From contig JADFUC010002334.1 in assembly GCA_019722365.1 (NCBI GenBank), forward strand, positions 124,001 through 188,000: DNA of 64,000 nt, read 5' to 3'. How positions within the stretch are numbered: the first letter of the stretch is position 1; each line of letters begins with the position of its first letter. Below are positions 38,151 through 49,999 of this stretch, piece by piece. This DNA comes from Lithospermum erythrorhizon. Its lineage: Eukaryota; Streptophyta; Magnoliopsida; Boraginales; Boraginaceae. Both the position numbers and the translations under genes were made by a program. Under the pieces are notes generated by a model. It was not told where the DNA came from and did not search any database. It worked only from the letters and a program-made list of their open reading frames with translations.

Positions 38151-38610
38151 TTTATCAAACAAAGTAAGTCATCCTTCTTCTCTTAATTGTTGGAGTTGAA
38201 TTCTTATTGATGAAACTAAATGCATAACATTTTAATATCTTGAACTTTTCGTTGTCGTTTGCATAAATCATCTGTTAACTCCAATATTTCAACCATCATA
38301 TGCAAAAGAAATATGAACTCAAAGGAAATAATACCGTATGACTTAAATTTGAAATTAACTTAATTAAAATTAAATCATACAATATGTAGATTAATAAATC
38401 ATTTTAAACTTAGTCAAAGAAAAAATTATAAAACAAATAAGGCATATTATAAGACAATACGGAAGTACCAATACATTAAGTAATATAATATTCCATGTCT
38501 CCATATATTATTATTATTAAATAAATTAAAAAGTCTGATTACCAAAGTTGAAAGAAAGGCGTTTTCCAAATCCCAAAGTTGTAAAATGGCCGATTGTTTA
38601 TTATATTTAG

Positions 38611-39180
38611 GTAGACCACAAGTCGATTGTTTGAATTGTGCAAAGGTGTCGTGGGTTAAAAGTAGTAGTTTATTATATTTAGAGTCGAAACTTATTTGAA
38701 TCGTATTTGTGAGTTATAAGTTTTGGGTATATTAATTATCTTTAATAAATAATATGAGTAGTCACAAATTTATATTAACCCAATAATTAAACTTTTAAAT
38801 ATAAAAATTAGAGGGGGAGAATGATATAATTTTAAAAATATATATATATTATTATAATTTTTTAATCTAGCTAGAAGCGCCTTACATTATGGATTCCTCC
38901 GCTCTTTCAAGCCGATTGTTTTGTGAATTGTTAAAATTAATACGTGGGTTAAAAGTAGTGGTTATTATATTTATATCAGCTATTTGAATCTATCATGTTG
39001 TAGTTATAAGTTTTAGACCTAATAATCTATCAATAATATGGTAGTCACAATTAATATTAATTCAATAATTAAACTTTAAATATACTCTACAAAAATTAAG
39101 AGTGAATGATACAATTTTTAAAAAAATATATAGTATAATAATTTTTTTAAAATCTAGGGGGACGATTGCCCCCATGCCCC
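38611..39180 (+). repeat. tandem duplication, about 290-bp unit
   Basis: Two copies, about 38622-38890 and 38912-39180, share CGTGGGTTAAAAGTAGT, AGTTATAAGTTTT, GTAGTCACAA and an ATATA-rich end in the same order. The second copy ends in GGGGGACGATTGCCCCCATG, a common repeat terminus in plant genomes. Confidence 0.8.
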
Positions 39181-39862
39181 CTACTTCCTCCACTGTTAGA
39201 CACGACTTATAATATGAGAATTTTATATGTTAATAATTTGTTAAAATTGCTAAACATTATTGAAAAAGAATTCCAAACATTTTCAATGAAAGGAAACATC
39301 ATCCATGTATCCTTCTCAGTTCCATTGTTTAATGGATCCATAAAAGAGGCTTAGCTAAAAGACCAAAATCCAAGTACACTTGAAACCATCTTAATATCTT
39401 ATAATGAGGGGTAAGAGATTGCATGTGAATCTTTGGTATTTATCAATATCATTCATATGCATAATGTATTGGCTGTTGCATGACTGGCAACAAAAGATTG
39501 CAAAATGCAAGTATCAATAAAAATAGGCAAAACTATACTACTATACAGAGTTAGCAAAACATACCAGATACCTATTATCTCATCAATGAGAGCTAATACA
39601 TTGAAAAGTTTTGGCTCCATTTTTTTTTTTTTTTTGTAAGCATTGACTACTAAAAAAGCTAATTAGCATAGGAAGAAACATAGTAGACATAAGCAATGTA
39701 ATTAATAAATATTCAACATTGCCATACAGAACTATCACCCCCACCCCACCCCCAAGGTCCTGTTTCTTGAATGGTAACCTGTCATTTTCCCTTTCCCCTC
39801 GTCTATTGCATGGATGGAACACAATCCAACAGACAATGGTTTCAACTGTTTGAAAATTCAGT
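39181..39862. other. downstream region of the AAA-ATPase gene
   Basis: Intergenic DNA and probable 3' untranslated region of the minus-strand AAA-ATPase. A T-run lies at 39620-39636. No other gene was recognised. Confidence 0.5.
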
Positions 39863-41470
39863 TCACTTTGAGGTTGTTGCTACTGCATTGTCATTACCAT
39901 CATCATCATCAACAATGCCATTTTCAACATCATGTTCTTCTTGTTTCTCCTCATCATTCCCACCTTTTTGGACACCATCAGCATCACTATTACCTCTTAT
40001 TATCCCTTTTGGACTCCCCAAAGCTCTCTTCTCTTGCTCTACATCTTCATCATCACCTTTCTTTCTGCATTTCAATTTCTCAGCCTTCATCTTCAATACC
40101 TCCAACAATTCTCTCAATGCCTTCTCTTTATCTCTCCTATTCTTGATCAATACCTCACTAACATCAGCAGGAGTCATTTCTGCTTTCCCAACAACTTCCT
40201 CAAATTGTTCCAACATTTCCTTTTTCATATCACACTCATCATAACCCAAGTAATTTTTCAACAAAATCTTCAAAGAAGGAAAAGAACAATAGCTCATGTA
40301 AACATGCATATCCATTCTTCCACTCCTCAACAATGCAGGATCAAGCTTCTCAATGTGGTTAGTTGTGAACACAAATATCCTCTCACTTCCACAACAAGAC
40401 CACAACCCATCAGTAAAATTCAACAACCCCGAAAGCGTTATCGTATTCCCCCCCTCCTCTCCACCACCATTCACCGCGCCAGCCCCGGGTGGACTACAAT
40501 CATAGCTGCTACCCACACCACTACCACTCCCTCCAACGCCTCCACTTTTCTTTCGATTAGTCAAATTAATAGAGCAATCAATATCCTCGATCACAATAAT
40601 CGATTTCGAACTAGTCTTCATCAGAAGCTTCCTCAACTCAGAATTAGTATGCACCTCAGTCAACTCAAGATCATAAATATCATAACCAAGAAAATTAGCC
40701 ATAGCAGCAATCATACTAGACTTCCCTGTCCCAGGAGGGCCATAAAGCAAATACCCTCTTTTCCAAGCCCTCCCAGTCCTCTGATAAAAACACCCCCCCT
40801 TAGCAAAATCCAACAAGTCCTCCATAATCTCACTCTTTTTCTCATCATCCATTGCAAGAGTCTCAAAAGTACTAGGATGCTTAAAAGGCACAGATTCCCA
40901 AGGATGCCCCCTAGAATCCAATGACCCCCCACGTGAATTTGTATAAAGCAAACGATCTTGATTTTTCCTCCTCAATTCATTAGCTTTTTCCATAACATAA
41001 TCAAGATATTTTCCAAGAACAACTTCTTTATACCTCTTTTTGACACGTAATATGAAGGCCCTTTTCTCCTCAGGCAATGGTCTCCATGCAAACGTTTGAG
41101 ATTGTCTCTGAGTAACAACATGTTCCCAAACAACATTAACACCATTAAAATTGTCAACAATTTGATCATTGTTTGAAAGGCCAAATGTTATGTTGCTTGA
41201 GTTAAGGCCACGTGTTAAGGTGAGTCTGTTGCCTATAATGGAGGCAGAGGAGCTTAGATAAAGCTGGACAGCATTGTAGAGTTCGTTGGTATTGACTCCA
41301 TCAATTTCTGTAATATCAAAGTAGCAGTAAACTGAGCACCAGTTGAATAGTCTGTGGAATATTTTGAGGAAAATGAAACGAATTTCTGGGGGGAAAACTG
41401 TGTGCATTAAGGTTTGACAAAATGCATAAACACCCATTACAGATGCTAAGGTTGTCCAATATTGCATCAT
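39863..41470 (-). CDS. BCS1-like AAA-ATPase (At5g57480/At4g25835 type)
   Basis: A 535-residue intronless protein. Residues 1 to about 30 include a hydrophobic N-terminal anchor (MMQYWTTLASVMGVYAFCQT). The AAA-associated domain with FDITEIDGVNTNELYNAVQL (51-70) follows. The AAA core has Walker A GPPGTGKS at 244-251, Walker B IIVIEDID at 291-298, sensor FVFTTNH at 366-372 and the DPALLRSGRMD segment at 377-387. A Gly/Ser insert at about 309-342 and a charged C-terminal tail are variable in the family. The match to Arabidopsis At5g57480 is strong along the whole length. Such membrane-anchored ATPases remodel unknown substrates, and their compartment varies. The frame extends upstream to a TTG, but the family start corresponds to the ATG at 41470 (or the next one). 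Confidence 0.95.
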   Translation of the reverse strand: MMQYWTTLASVMGVYAFCQTLMHTVFPPEIRFIFLKIFHRLFNWCSVYCYFDITEIDGVNTNELYNAVQLYLSSSASIIGNRLTLTRGLNSSNITFGLSNNDQIVDNFNGVNVVWEHVVTQRQSQTFAWRPLPEEKRAFILRVKKRYKEVVLGKYLDYVMEKANELRRKNQDRLLYTNSRGGSLDSRGHPWESVPFKHPSTFETLAMDDEKKSEIMEDLLDFAKGGCFYQRTGRAWKRGYLLYGPPGTGKSSMIAAMANFLGYDIYDLELTEVHTNSELRKLLMKTSSKSIIVIEDIDCSINLTNRKKSGGVGGSGSGVGSSYDCSPPGAGAVNGGGEEGGNTITLSGLLNFTDGLWSCCGSERIFVFTTNHIEKLDPALLRSGRMDMHVYMSYCSFPSLKILLKNYLGYDECDMKKEMLEQFEEVVGKAEMTPADVSEVLIKNRRDKEKALRELLEVLKMKAEKLKCRKKGDDEDVEQEKRALGSPKGIIRGNSDADGVQKGGNDEEKQEEHDVENGIVDDDDGNDNAVATTSK

Positions 41471-41572
41471 GTTGAAAAGTTGGGGAAAAAAAATCAAGAA
41501 AGCTCTGTTTTTAAGGAAAAAGAAGGGGAAACAAAGAAGTGGTGTGTTCTGTTGTTCTATAGAGATGGGATT

Positions 41573-41583
41573 GATTTATAAAG
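41573..41583 (-). promoter_or_regulatory. candidate TATA box of the AAA-ATPase gene
   Basis: CTTTATAAATC on the minus strand lies about 105 bases upstream of the proposed start codon, with a T/C-rich leader between. This is the usual arrangement for a plant core promoter. Confidence 0.5.
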
Positions 41584-44085
41584 AGGGGGACGCGATACGG
41601 GCATAGACTAGTGATAAATACATATGAATTACAAAAAATTCTAAATTGGAGTATTGACACACGTAGATGGAGTTTCACTTTAATTGAGTTTTTTGTGGGT
41701 ACCAAACATTACTCTTCTATTTCTAGTCTCTAGATCATTGTAATTTAATCACTCAGAAACTATATAAACCAGGTGTGGGATATAATGGTGTTCAAATCAC
41801 AAATTGTCGAATCGAAGTGTGGGACATGACGATATGCAAATAACAAACTGTCGGATCGAGGTGTGAACATACGGTATGCAAGGAGGTGAAATGGGGCAAT
41901 CTAAAATGAGATAATTTGTGAGGGATTATAATGATCTTGTAAAATTGGGTTGCATGAAAAGAGGAAGATTTGAGAGGAGGAGAAAAGGACAGAAATAGGG
42001 GAATCAATACTGTAATAAAGCAGCAGAGAAAGCAAAAGGAAGGGTCCAAAAAGGTAGAGAAGAAAGGATGGGACAGAAGAAGAATTGAGTGTTGGGGTTG
42101 AAATGTGGTTGACTATTTGTTTTGTTTCTGGCAATGAAAGAGATAGTAGAGGGGACTTATGATGAGTACAATGAAAAACACAGAGAGAGAAAGGCTATCT
42201 AATAAATAAACATAAAGTATGTTGGATGATTAAGTTGGGCAAAAACTAAACTCACCAGGGTCAGATTCTGGATGCTGGGGCCCTGGTAATTTGGGGGGGG
42301 GTGGGGTTGGAGATTTTGTCATTGATTTTTTTATTTATTTTTTTATTCATGGAACCTAATTATGGAAATTTGATTTGTAGATTTTCCTGCTAGACATCAA
42401 ATTTTACTCATAACAAACGGAAAAAGAAAGTCATCATAGCCTTTGACAACATCATAACACCATAAGATAACATGACCTAATTACGGAGTAATATATTCGG
42501 AATATCTTGAAAATCAAATTAAGTTTTTTTTAATTGGTATATCATTATAAAATGAGACTTGTTTATAACTTTCTCGACTATTACATGAGACCAAATTATA
42601 GAAACTAGAGTTGAAGCATCAATAGCATGCACAGTTAAAAAAAACGTCTTAGTTATTGTCCAAATGGTGTAGTTTTTTACGCAGCATTATTCAGTGCTCT
42701 TGAGCTTATGGTATTTCCCATATCATACTTATAAGAAAAGTGCATCACTAATGATATAAACTGCCTGAAAATTAAATTTTTTGATTAATAAAAGTATTGT
42801 GTAAATTGATTTTTCAATAAATATAAGAGAAAAGGAGTGTTTTGTAAATTACATTTTCAATATGATATAATTCAGATAGGTCGGTAAACGAGTAGTCATG
42901 CTGAATTAGGAAACTTGTAATTTTCACATTTCCTTCTTGACACACATCTATTTCTGGAAGTGTGACACAATCACTTAAGACTTGTGTATTCTAAGCTAAT
43001 AATGATATAGAAACAGTTATAGCAGATTATTATTACTCCATCAGATTTAAGCACAACAGTGTTAATATCACGTGGAATCACACTGAGACACGCAATGGCC
43101 AGCCCTGCCTTTTTTGTCCACATATGCCCTTGGCTCTGACTATCTACATCAGTTAGAGCGATATTGCCATTTTCTTTGTCGCGTTAAATTATTAACATAT
43201 CTCGTAATTTAATAATAGAATATCACATAACTTAAATTCTTTTTCTTTCGTATAAGCTTAAATACCGAATTTTTTTTGAATATCAAATCATCTGAATTTA
43301 GGTTTATTTATGAATCTTAAAAATAAAAAATGATGAAAATAAAATTAATTTAGGATAATTATTTGGCTAAAAAAGTCATTTTAATAAGCAGGAGAATTAC
43401 TTTTCGGTGTGGTTCAATTAGCAATTGTGTATAAACAAATTTAACATGAAATGAAATTTATACCATATAATGTCTGATAAAAACATTGGCCAGTTCTGAA
43501 GTGAAGTGAGTGTGTATTCACATTTTCTCACGATAAAAAAAATTTATTTTAATTTTTATAGTAAGCTTCTTCGTAGGTATAGCAAGCTGCTGAGACAAGC
43601 TTACCAATATTCTCTTATAAATATTATCTAGTACATGCTCCGTAATTATAACCAAGAAAAAATAAAAATTTGTTTCGCGGTCTCTTATCTTTTATTTTAA
43701 AAGTAAGCTTTTTCATCTTATTTTTTAGGGTTTTTAAAATTAATTTTTTTCGTTATAATTTTATTATAAAATAATAAATAATTTCGCATGAAAAATATAA
43801 TACGTATAAGCGATGAAAAAGTAATTTAGCATACTTGATTAGCCGATGCATCGATTAACACGTTTATTCTTGTTATAGCAGTGCCATAAGAAATGTTGAC
43901 GTTTAAGACTTAATTTCAACTTGTCCATAACTCATTTTATCTTTTCCAAACTGATCACTATTATCCATTTATTTTTATGTTCAAATAGACAAAAAATCAT
44001 TTAACAAGATAATAATTATTTTAAAATTGAACCACATTTTTTTGCCAAATTTTATTTCAAATATATATTTTTTTAATTAAAAGAC
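41584..44085. other. AAA-ATPase upstream region and intergenic DNA
   Basis: No exon was recognised. A G-run lies at 42290-42310. 41760-41880 holds two diverged copies of a unit containing GGGATATAATGG/GGGACATGACGATATGCAAA. From 42.4 to 44.1 kb the DNA is AT-rich with no long frames. Confidence 0.45.
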
Positions 44086-44100
44086 CCACGCCTTTCCTTT

Positions 44101-44331
44101 CAGCAACAACTAGCTCAACAACCACCTCCAAGGTATGTGCAAATACACAAGCCACCGGAAACGCCCGCCATTGCCAAGCAACCCCATTCCCCTACCTTCT
44201 ACCATCACCTTCTTCCATCCCCACCACCGGTATTGAACCGAAGGGCGTTTCGTTTTGAACCTACATCATACTACCATTGTAGTTCTTCAAACTTTGGCCA
44301 TAAATCCATGCCCTACACTGACCGTCATTAA
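44101..44331 (+). CDS. unrecognised Gln/Pro-rich exon-like frame
   Basis: After an acceptor-like CCTTTCCTTTCAG, an open frame runs QQQLAQQPPPRYVQIHKPPE and continues Pro- and His-rich to GHKSMPYTDRH and a stop. It is GC-richer than the surrounding DNA and codon-like, as if it were the last exon of a small plus-strand gene or a captured gene fragment. No partner exon, promoter or known domain could be seen, so a chance frame is possible. Confidence 0.25.
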   Translation, partial: QQQLAQQPPPRYVQIHKPPETPAIAKQPHSPTFYHHLLPSPPPVLNRRAFRFEPTSYYHCSSSNFGHKSMPYTDRH

Positions 44332-44800
44332 AGATTATGAAAGCTGGACTAGGAATCAAAAGAATTTGAGGAAGATTATGTGTGGATGCATTTCTATCAA
44401 ATGAGTATTTAAGCACTTGTAACACTTCTCAACATATATAGCATTGATTTAGAGGTTTGATTTAATATGTTTGACCACAAAATAATTGCTACCAAGTACA
44501 TTTAATATGTTAAGACAACAAAATAATTGCTACTAAGTACTACATAATTAATCAGACTTGCTAAAACTACTCCATGTTATTTAGATTATAAGTAAACAAA
44601 ATTACAAAACAAATCAGTTGCCTCACTTTAGACGTAACATTTTACATAGCCTGTAAGTCAGAGTGAAAAGGGAGCAAATAAGCAAAATTGAGAATCCAAA
44701 TGTTCACATACACTATAGTCTATGCGCCTATACCACAGCCAATGCCTTGGAGAAGTTCTACCAGCTCACAAATATACTCCTAAAGTCGAATATGGATATT

Positions 44801-47800
44801 CTAATTGATGGCAATGATAAGAAAACCAACAGATACATACATAAGGAGAACGGGGTAAAGTGCGAGCGCTTTCCTCCTAGGGTTGACAGCGGCACTCATG
44901 AATGGATATGCCGACCATGAACTCCAAGCCAATGTCACACAAACTACGACGATCCTGATTATGACGCTGTTAGCTAACATGCAGACCAGAGCCCCAACAT
45001 CCAAGGGGAATAAACAATATCCCAGTAGACTCAAGCTTTGGAAGAATATAATATGACCACCCTGCCAGAAAGAGCATACCTTTTAACATGATCGTAATCA
45101 TAGTAACTAAAGAAACAGGGTGTTGCTAAAGATGGGGATGATTGAGTCATACAACCAGATAGATCATGGTGAGGTCTCCAACAAGCATCACCAACGATAA
45201 AATAAAGAATATTAGGGAGGATGGGATGGGAGGAGATGGAGGTTAGAGATATGCCATTACCAGCAGCAATACATTCAGAGTAAGGATAACGGCACCAGCA
45301 GCCAGCAGAGCAAATGCAACAGCAAAGACCTCAGACTGGACAAAGAATCAAACAAATTATCAGGATCACAAAGGAAGTTAGTATGCAACGTAATTCTGAA
45401 CCACCACACATGATGGACAATATGTGAAAAATGGTAGAGGGTACTATTAAGTAATAAGAACAATATATATGAGAAGCATAACCATATATATCATATAGGA
45501 AACTATAGAATCATATAGGAAACTATAGAAGAGAGACGGTAACAACATACTTCATATGCAAAACAGATATATTGCAGATGTTTAAGTAAACAAGAAATTC
45601 TCATGGCAAAACATTCCTCTCTCCCTCTAGGAATAAAAAAAGAAGAAAAAAGAGGCCACTTTAGATACTATGTACCAGTAGTTAAGATCAAAATCTATAC
45701 AGAGATATTACATTATTACCTTGCAAATACAAGATCGGCAGAGTTGCAAGAATTTAGACTATATTGATACACTCTGTTTTAACTACTAAAAACAAAGTTC
45801 TCAGCATGTTTAATAACTAAGTAAACCATTGTGAGATGCATACTAGGGGACTTTATAAGTATTGAATAAGGGGTCTATTGCAGTTACCACATAGCATTCA
45901 ACATCGAATGCAAGAATCATGGGAGAAAAATGAGAAATGATGAAGTGAAGAATTTCACCAGACTCGAAATCACACAAGCCAAAAGTTGCCAAGCTAAACT
46001 AAGCTAATCTCCGAACTCTGACCCAGAGAATACAAAGAGAATAGTAAAAATATGAATATTAATAACAAAAAAAACTTCCCAAGTTGGCCATTAGTCGTAA
46101 CACCGACTCACACTTCAAGTGTCTCACTCCTAGCAAAGACAGTTTGTTTCCATAATAAGGACTAGAACAGAAAATTGTACAATCATTTCCTTTAAAGCTC
46201 AAACCTTACCATAGAAAATCAGTTAATCAGTCAAATAATTGTATCCATGTAACCTAAGTTAATATTCATCCTCATCAAAACTATGTAAGAAAATCAAACT
46301 AGACAATTTTTTTGAAATGGAGGGAGTGATATGCATCCTCATCATATCAATGTATTAGTGACCCTCAGACAATGTGATCATCAATTACATCAAATTCTGA
46401 CAAACATTCAGCTCTCCATCCAATACCACAACACTGAATAACAAGAAACACGACACCAAATTCTTCTCTAGCGAATCAGAAAAAAATAATTCAATGTAAT
46501 TTACTATTAACATGTCTAATATGATTCTAATCAAATTTGTGCGTGTCAATCAAGGCTACAATATTCTTTAATTTGAGAATGTCAATAAAACTAAACTATC
46601 TTTTTGGGAAGGAGGTAGTAGTAAATGGTAGTGACTCTCAGACATTGTGATCACCAATCACATCCAATTTTAACTAACGTCCAGCTCTAAATCCAAAATC
46701 CACAACACTGATTAGAATCTCAACAAACACGACACCAAATTCTTCTTCAATTACCCCCAACAAAACGAGATAGATTCTGAAAAAGTCATTGTGATCATCA
46801 ATCCCATCTAATTACAATAAACAACAAGCTACCAATCTAAAAAAAATCCAAAATACTGATTCTATTTTCGACAAACATGACAACAAACTCTTCTTCAATT
46901 AGCCTCAACAAAAGGAAACGAATCAGAAAAAATTCACTTTTTCCACAAAAGCAGACTAACTTACATTCAGCTCTCAATATAAAATCCACAATACTTACTC
47001 GATTTTCGACAAACACAACACCAAATTCTTCTTCAGTTATCCCAAACAAAACGAAATACATTCTAAAAAAATCATTGTGATCATCAATGCCATCTAATAA
47101 TAATAATAAACTTTAAGCTACCGATCCAATAAAAAAAAACACTACTAATTCGATTTTCGACAAACATGGCACTATAATCTCCCATAATCAACCCCATCAA
47201 ATCATAAAAAGCTTCACCTTTTCAACAGAAGCAGACCAATAAATCATAAGAACTTTAAGCTACCAATCCAAAACAAAACACTACTAATTCAATTTTCGAC
47301 AAACATGGCACTTTTATCACCCATAATCAACCCCGACAAATTCAAAAAAGCTCACCTTTTCAACACAATCAGACAAACAATACATCCAATTTAACTAAAA
47401 CTAAGCTATCAATCCAGAAAATCCACAATACATATTCGATTTTCGACAAACATGGCACTATAATCTCCCATTATTAACCTCAACAAATTCCAAAAAGCCT
47501 CACCTTTTCAACAGAAGCAGACCAAGAAAGCACAAGGCCCAAAAAGACAATAAAGAAAAACGGCCCCCACAAATCCCAATCCTTCAACGCCTTCCCAGGA
47601 TCCTCCCTAAACGGATTCGGAAACACAACCAGCTTCAAATTACTCACAATCCTACTCAGATCGCGTTTGATCGTATCCCAAACGGGCTCCGTAAGCGTGT
47701 TCGGGGCGGGCCCAAACCCAGCAGGAACCGGCCCGGATACGGATGGTGGAGGGGGAGGATCGGGTAAGCGCGAGGAACCGGGACGGGGAGGGAGGGTGAG

Positions 47801-47944
47801 GTGGGGGTGGGAGGGTGGTTTGGGGGCAGAGGCTGTGGAAGGGTATGATTGGGAGTTGATGAGATTTTCGATCTCGTCGATGTCTGATTAAGGAGGAGGG
47901 GGTGGGGTGGGGTGGAGGGCTGTGTCGCGTTCGTCGTGCGACAT
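44801..47944 (-). CDS. YIP4: YIP4-like Yip1 membrane protein gene, stop at codon 19
   Basis: Three exons join in phase at GT-AG sites: 47504-47944, 45261-45335 and 44801-45061, about 258 codons. After the N-terminus [12 protein letters not shown] come [47 protein letters not shown] and several membrane segments, ending [10 protein letters not shown]. This matches Arabidopsis YIP4a/YIP4b (At2g18840/At4g30260), Yip1-family proteins that work with ECHIDNA in secretion from the trans-Golgi network. Codon 19, at 47888-47890, is TAA where relatives have Gln before SDIDEIE; CAA to TAA is one transition. Exon 1 has no later in-frame ATG, so no normal protein is expected from this allele unless the base is an error or is bypassed. 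All else is intact. Intron 1 (45336-47503) is unusual and described separately. Confidence 0.9.
46360..47503 (-). repeat. intronic tandem array copying the exon-1 end and splice donor
   Basis: About eight degenerate units of roughly 140 bases fill the donor-side half of YIP4 intron 1. On the minus strand the true exon end reads CTGCTTCTGTTGAAAAG, then GTGAGG, with the junction at 47504/47503. Copies of this junction lie at 47356/47355, 47218/47217 and, more diverged, near 46938. Spacings are 148, 138 and 280 bases. Each unit also carries CGATTTTCGACAAACATGGC on the plus strand. More distant units (46370, 46645, 46786, 47075) keep ATTGTGATCATCAAT instead. The array appears to have grown from the exon-intron boundary. 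Confidence 0.85.
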
Positions 47945-49189
47945 TTTGGTTTATTTTGGAGGGAGGAGGAAGGTGGTGATCAGTGTGTAGATCAATTCAA
48001 TCTGTTTGACAAAAAATCTCTTGGCCAAGATGAGCTTGATTTTTGAATTTGTTTTAGTCTCAATGAATCAAACCTCTAATTTCTATATTAGGGCCAGAGT
48101 GAAGCCTATTCAGATTTAATAGAGTTCAACTCGTTTACATAACTAACACCACTATATCATTCAATCCTTGGGGTCCAAACCGTAGCATTCACTCAATTCA
48201 TTTTTTGAAGTTCTTTATTTCATAGACAAAACTTCATCATGAATAATTGATGTGGAGTATTTTATTAAAACCATATTTTTTTGGTGTCGTTTTAATTATT
48301 TCTGTAAATTATGAAAAATAAAAAGTAATGAAAAGTGTAATGAAAGTTGGTTGTTAATTTAAAAGAAAAAGTAGTAAAAAATACGTTGAAATATAAAATA
48401 TTATTTATTATCTTAAAACGGCAATATTAAAAAAAACGGAAGGAGTATAAAATATGACAATAAAATAATATTGGATATGTTTACATGTAACATTTTCAAG
48501 CTTCAAGTGTTCGTTATATGAGATTACATGTTGGTATTTATTGAGTTTCAAGCATTTTCGATCCCATTTGCGATATTATAAAAGAAGAATATTAACTTCC
48601 ACTGAATATTTTTCTTGATCAGTCATCGCGTAAAGGGAACTGTCACAGATTTCTTGGATGGTGTGGTTTAGGTCTATTCGTCATTGCAGATTTATCTAGT
48701 CTTGTATTTCAGCCAGAGGCATGGATTACATGTTAATAAAAGGAGAATATGTCTATTGAGGGCTCATTATCTATTTAATAGATTAGATTTTTCATCCTTA
48801 TAATTTGTAATTTTTATTATTGAAAAAAAACCCTCATTTCAAACATTTCTCCCCAACAAATTTGATATTTTATGTGTTCAAATATATTGTTAATGCATAT
48901 TATTAGTTTGTAGAAAGTACGGAGTATTTTTATATGCAATATATATTAAAGTCAATTGTGAGTTCGGTTTGAAAGACACGAGGCAAATTTTTCAAAGTTA
49001 AAAAATTTCGATTCGAATCTTAGATTTGACTCGTTCGGTTAGAGGCCTACTCTTAGCAGGCTGATAAGTCAGAAGAGAAGAACGAGTAAGCAGAGTCCGA
49101 TGTTTGGGCTCAAGACCAAATGTAAGATGAGGTCACAACTCACAAAGTCCTATGAGGAAAATTATTATTCTCTAATTGTGAGTTGTGAG
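47945..49189. other. YIP4 upstream region and intergenic DNA
   Basis: The first 100-150 bases are probable YIP4 leader and promoter without a clear TATA box. 48250-48460 resembles a Stowaway-type MITE, ending AAACGGAAGGAGTA. The rest holds no recognised gene. Confidence 0.45.
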
Positions 49190-49196
49190 TTGTGAC

Positions 49197-49992
49197 TAGT
49201 GCTCCGGTTCGGACCGATTTTCAGCAGGCAGAGCAGGTCGGTTCAATCCCCATCATGTCGAGAATGGCTTCATTTCGGTCTAAAAAATTACGTCGAGTGG
49301 AACACAGCCAAAACTCGATCGGTTATCGGTTTATCGGGCGGTTCGGTCGGGTATATCTAAAGCCGAAGCAGGAGTATCCACGGCAGCTTCATTATCTGGC
49401 AGAGTAAAAGTGAAACCACAAAAATTCAAAAATAATAAAACACAATTCGAAAATAATAACACAAAAATTAAAGAATAATTAGAAAATAATACACAAAAAT
49501 CAAAGAACAATTCGAAAATAATAACACAAAAATTAAAGAATAATTCGAAACCTAATTACACAAAAAATAAACATATTTACATGAATTAAACTAATTAAAG
49601 CATGAATTAAATAATATTTAAAATTTTGAAAATTATAGTGAATAAAGTGATAACAAAAATTCAGAGAGTAAAGAGGAAAAGAAAACTAACTATTACTATT
49701 AAGAAAAGGGGGATGGGGGAGGCGGAGCGGGCGGAGCAGGAGGCTGAGCCGAAATGCGGAATAGGGTGGGGAGGGGGATGAGATGAGGTAGTAGAAGCCC
49801 AGGAATTGAAGAAGCCTAAATTGAGGCGTTTCTTTAATATATACTAAACACGGACCGGGTTTGAGTTCACCGGTCCAAATCCGTTCGGATCCCGGATCGA
49901 TAATTGGACCCGAACCGGATCCGATTTAGTTTCGAATGGCTTTTGGACTAGTTGGTCGGGCCGGTTTCGATTCAGGTCACATGGCAACACTA
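49197..49992. mobile_element. non-autonomous hAT element, 796 bp
   Basis: The element begins TAGTGCTCCGGTTCGG and ends CAACACTA. The flanks repeat TTGTGAC at 49190-49196 and 49993-49999, a hAT-like target duplication of seven perfect bases. Both ends are GC-rich with CGGTTCGG words. The AT-rich centre holds a tandem repeat of about 60 bases (AATAATAACACAAAAATTAA). It encodes no transposase. Confidence 0.7.
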
Positions 49993-49999
49993 TTGTGAC

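Noticed and set aside
39932..40924. 330-codon plus-strand open frame
   Set aside because: It is antisense to the AAA-ATPase, whose protein is strongly conserved. The frame's translation is His- and Ser-rich with no family resemblance.
46877..47080. 67-codon frame and its opposite 74-codon frame
   Set aside because: They lie entirely in the YIP4 intron-1 tandem array and reflect its repeats.
49192..49407. 71-codon plus-strand frame
   Set aside because: It lies within the GC-rich end of a hAT MITE and has no recognised similarity.
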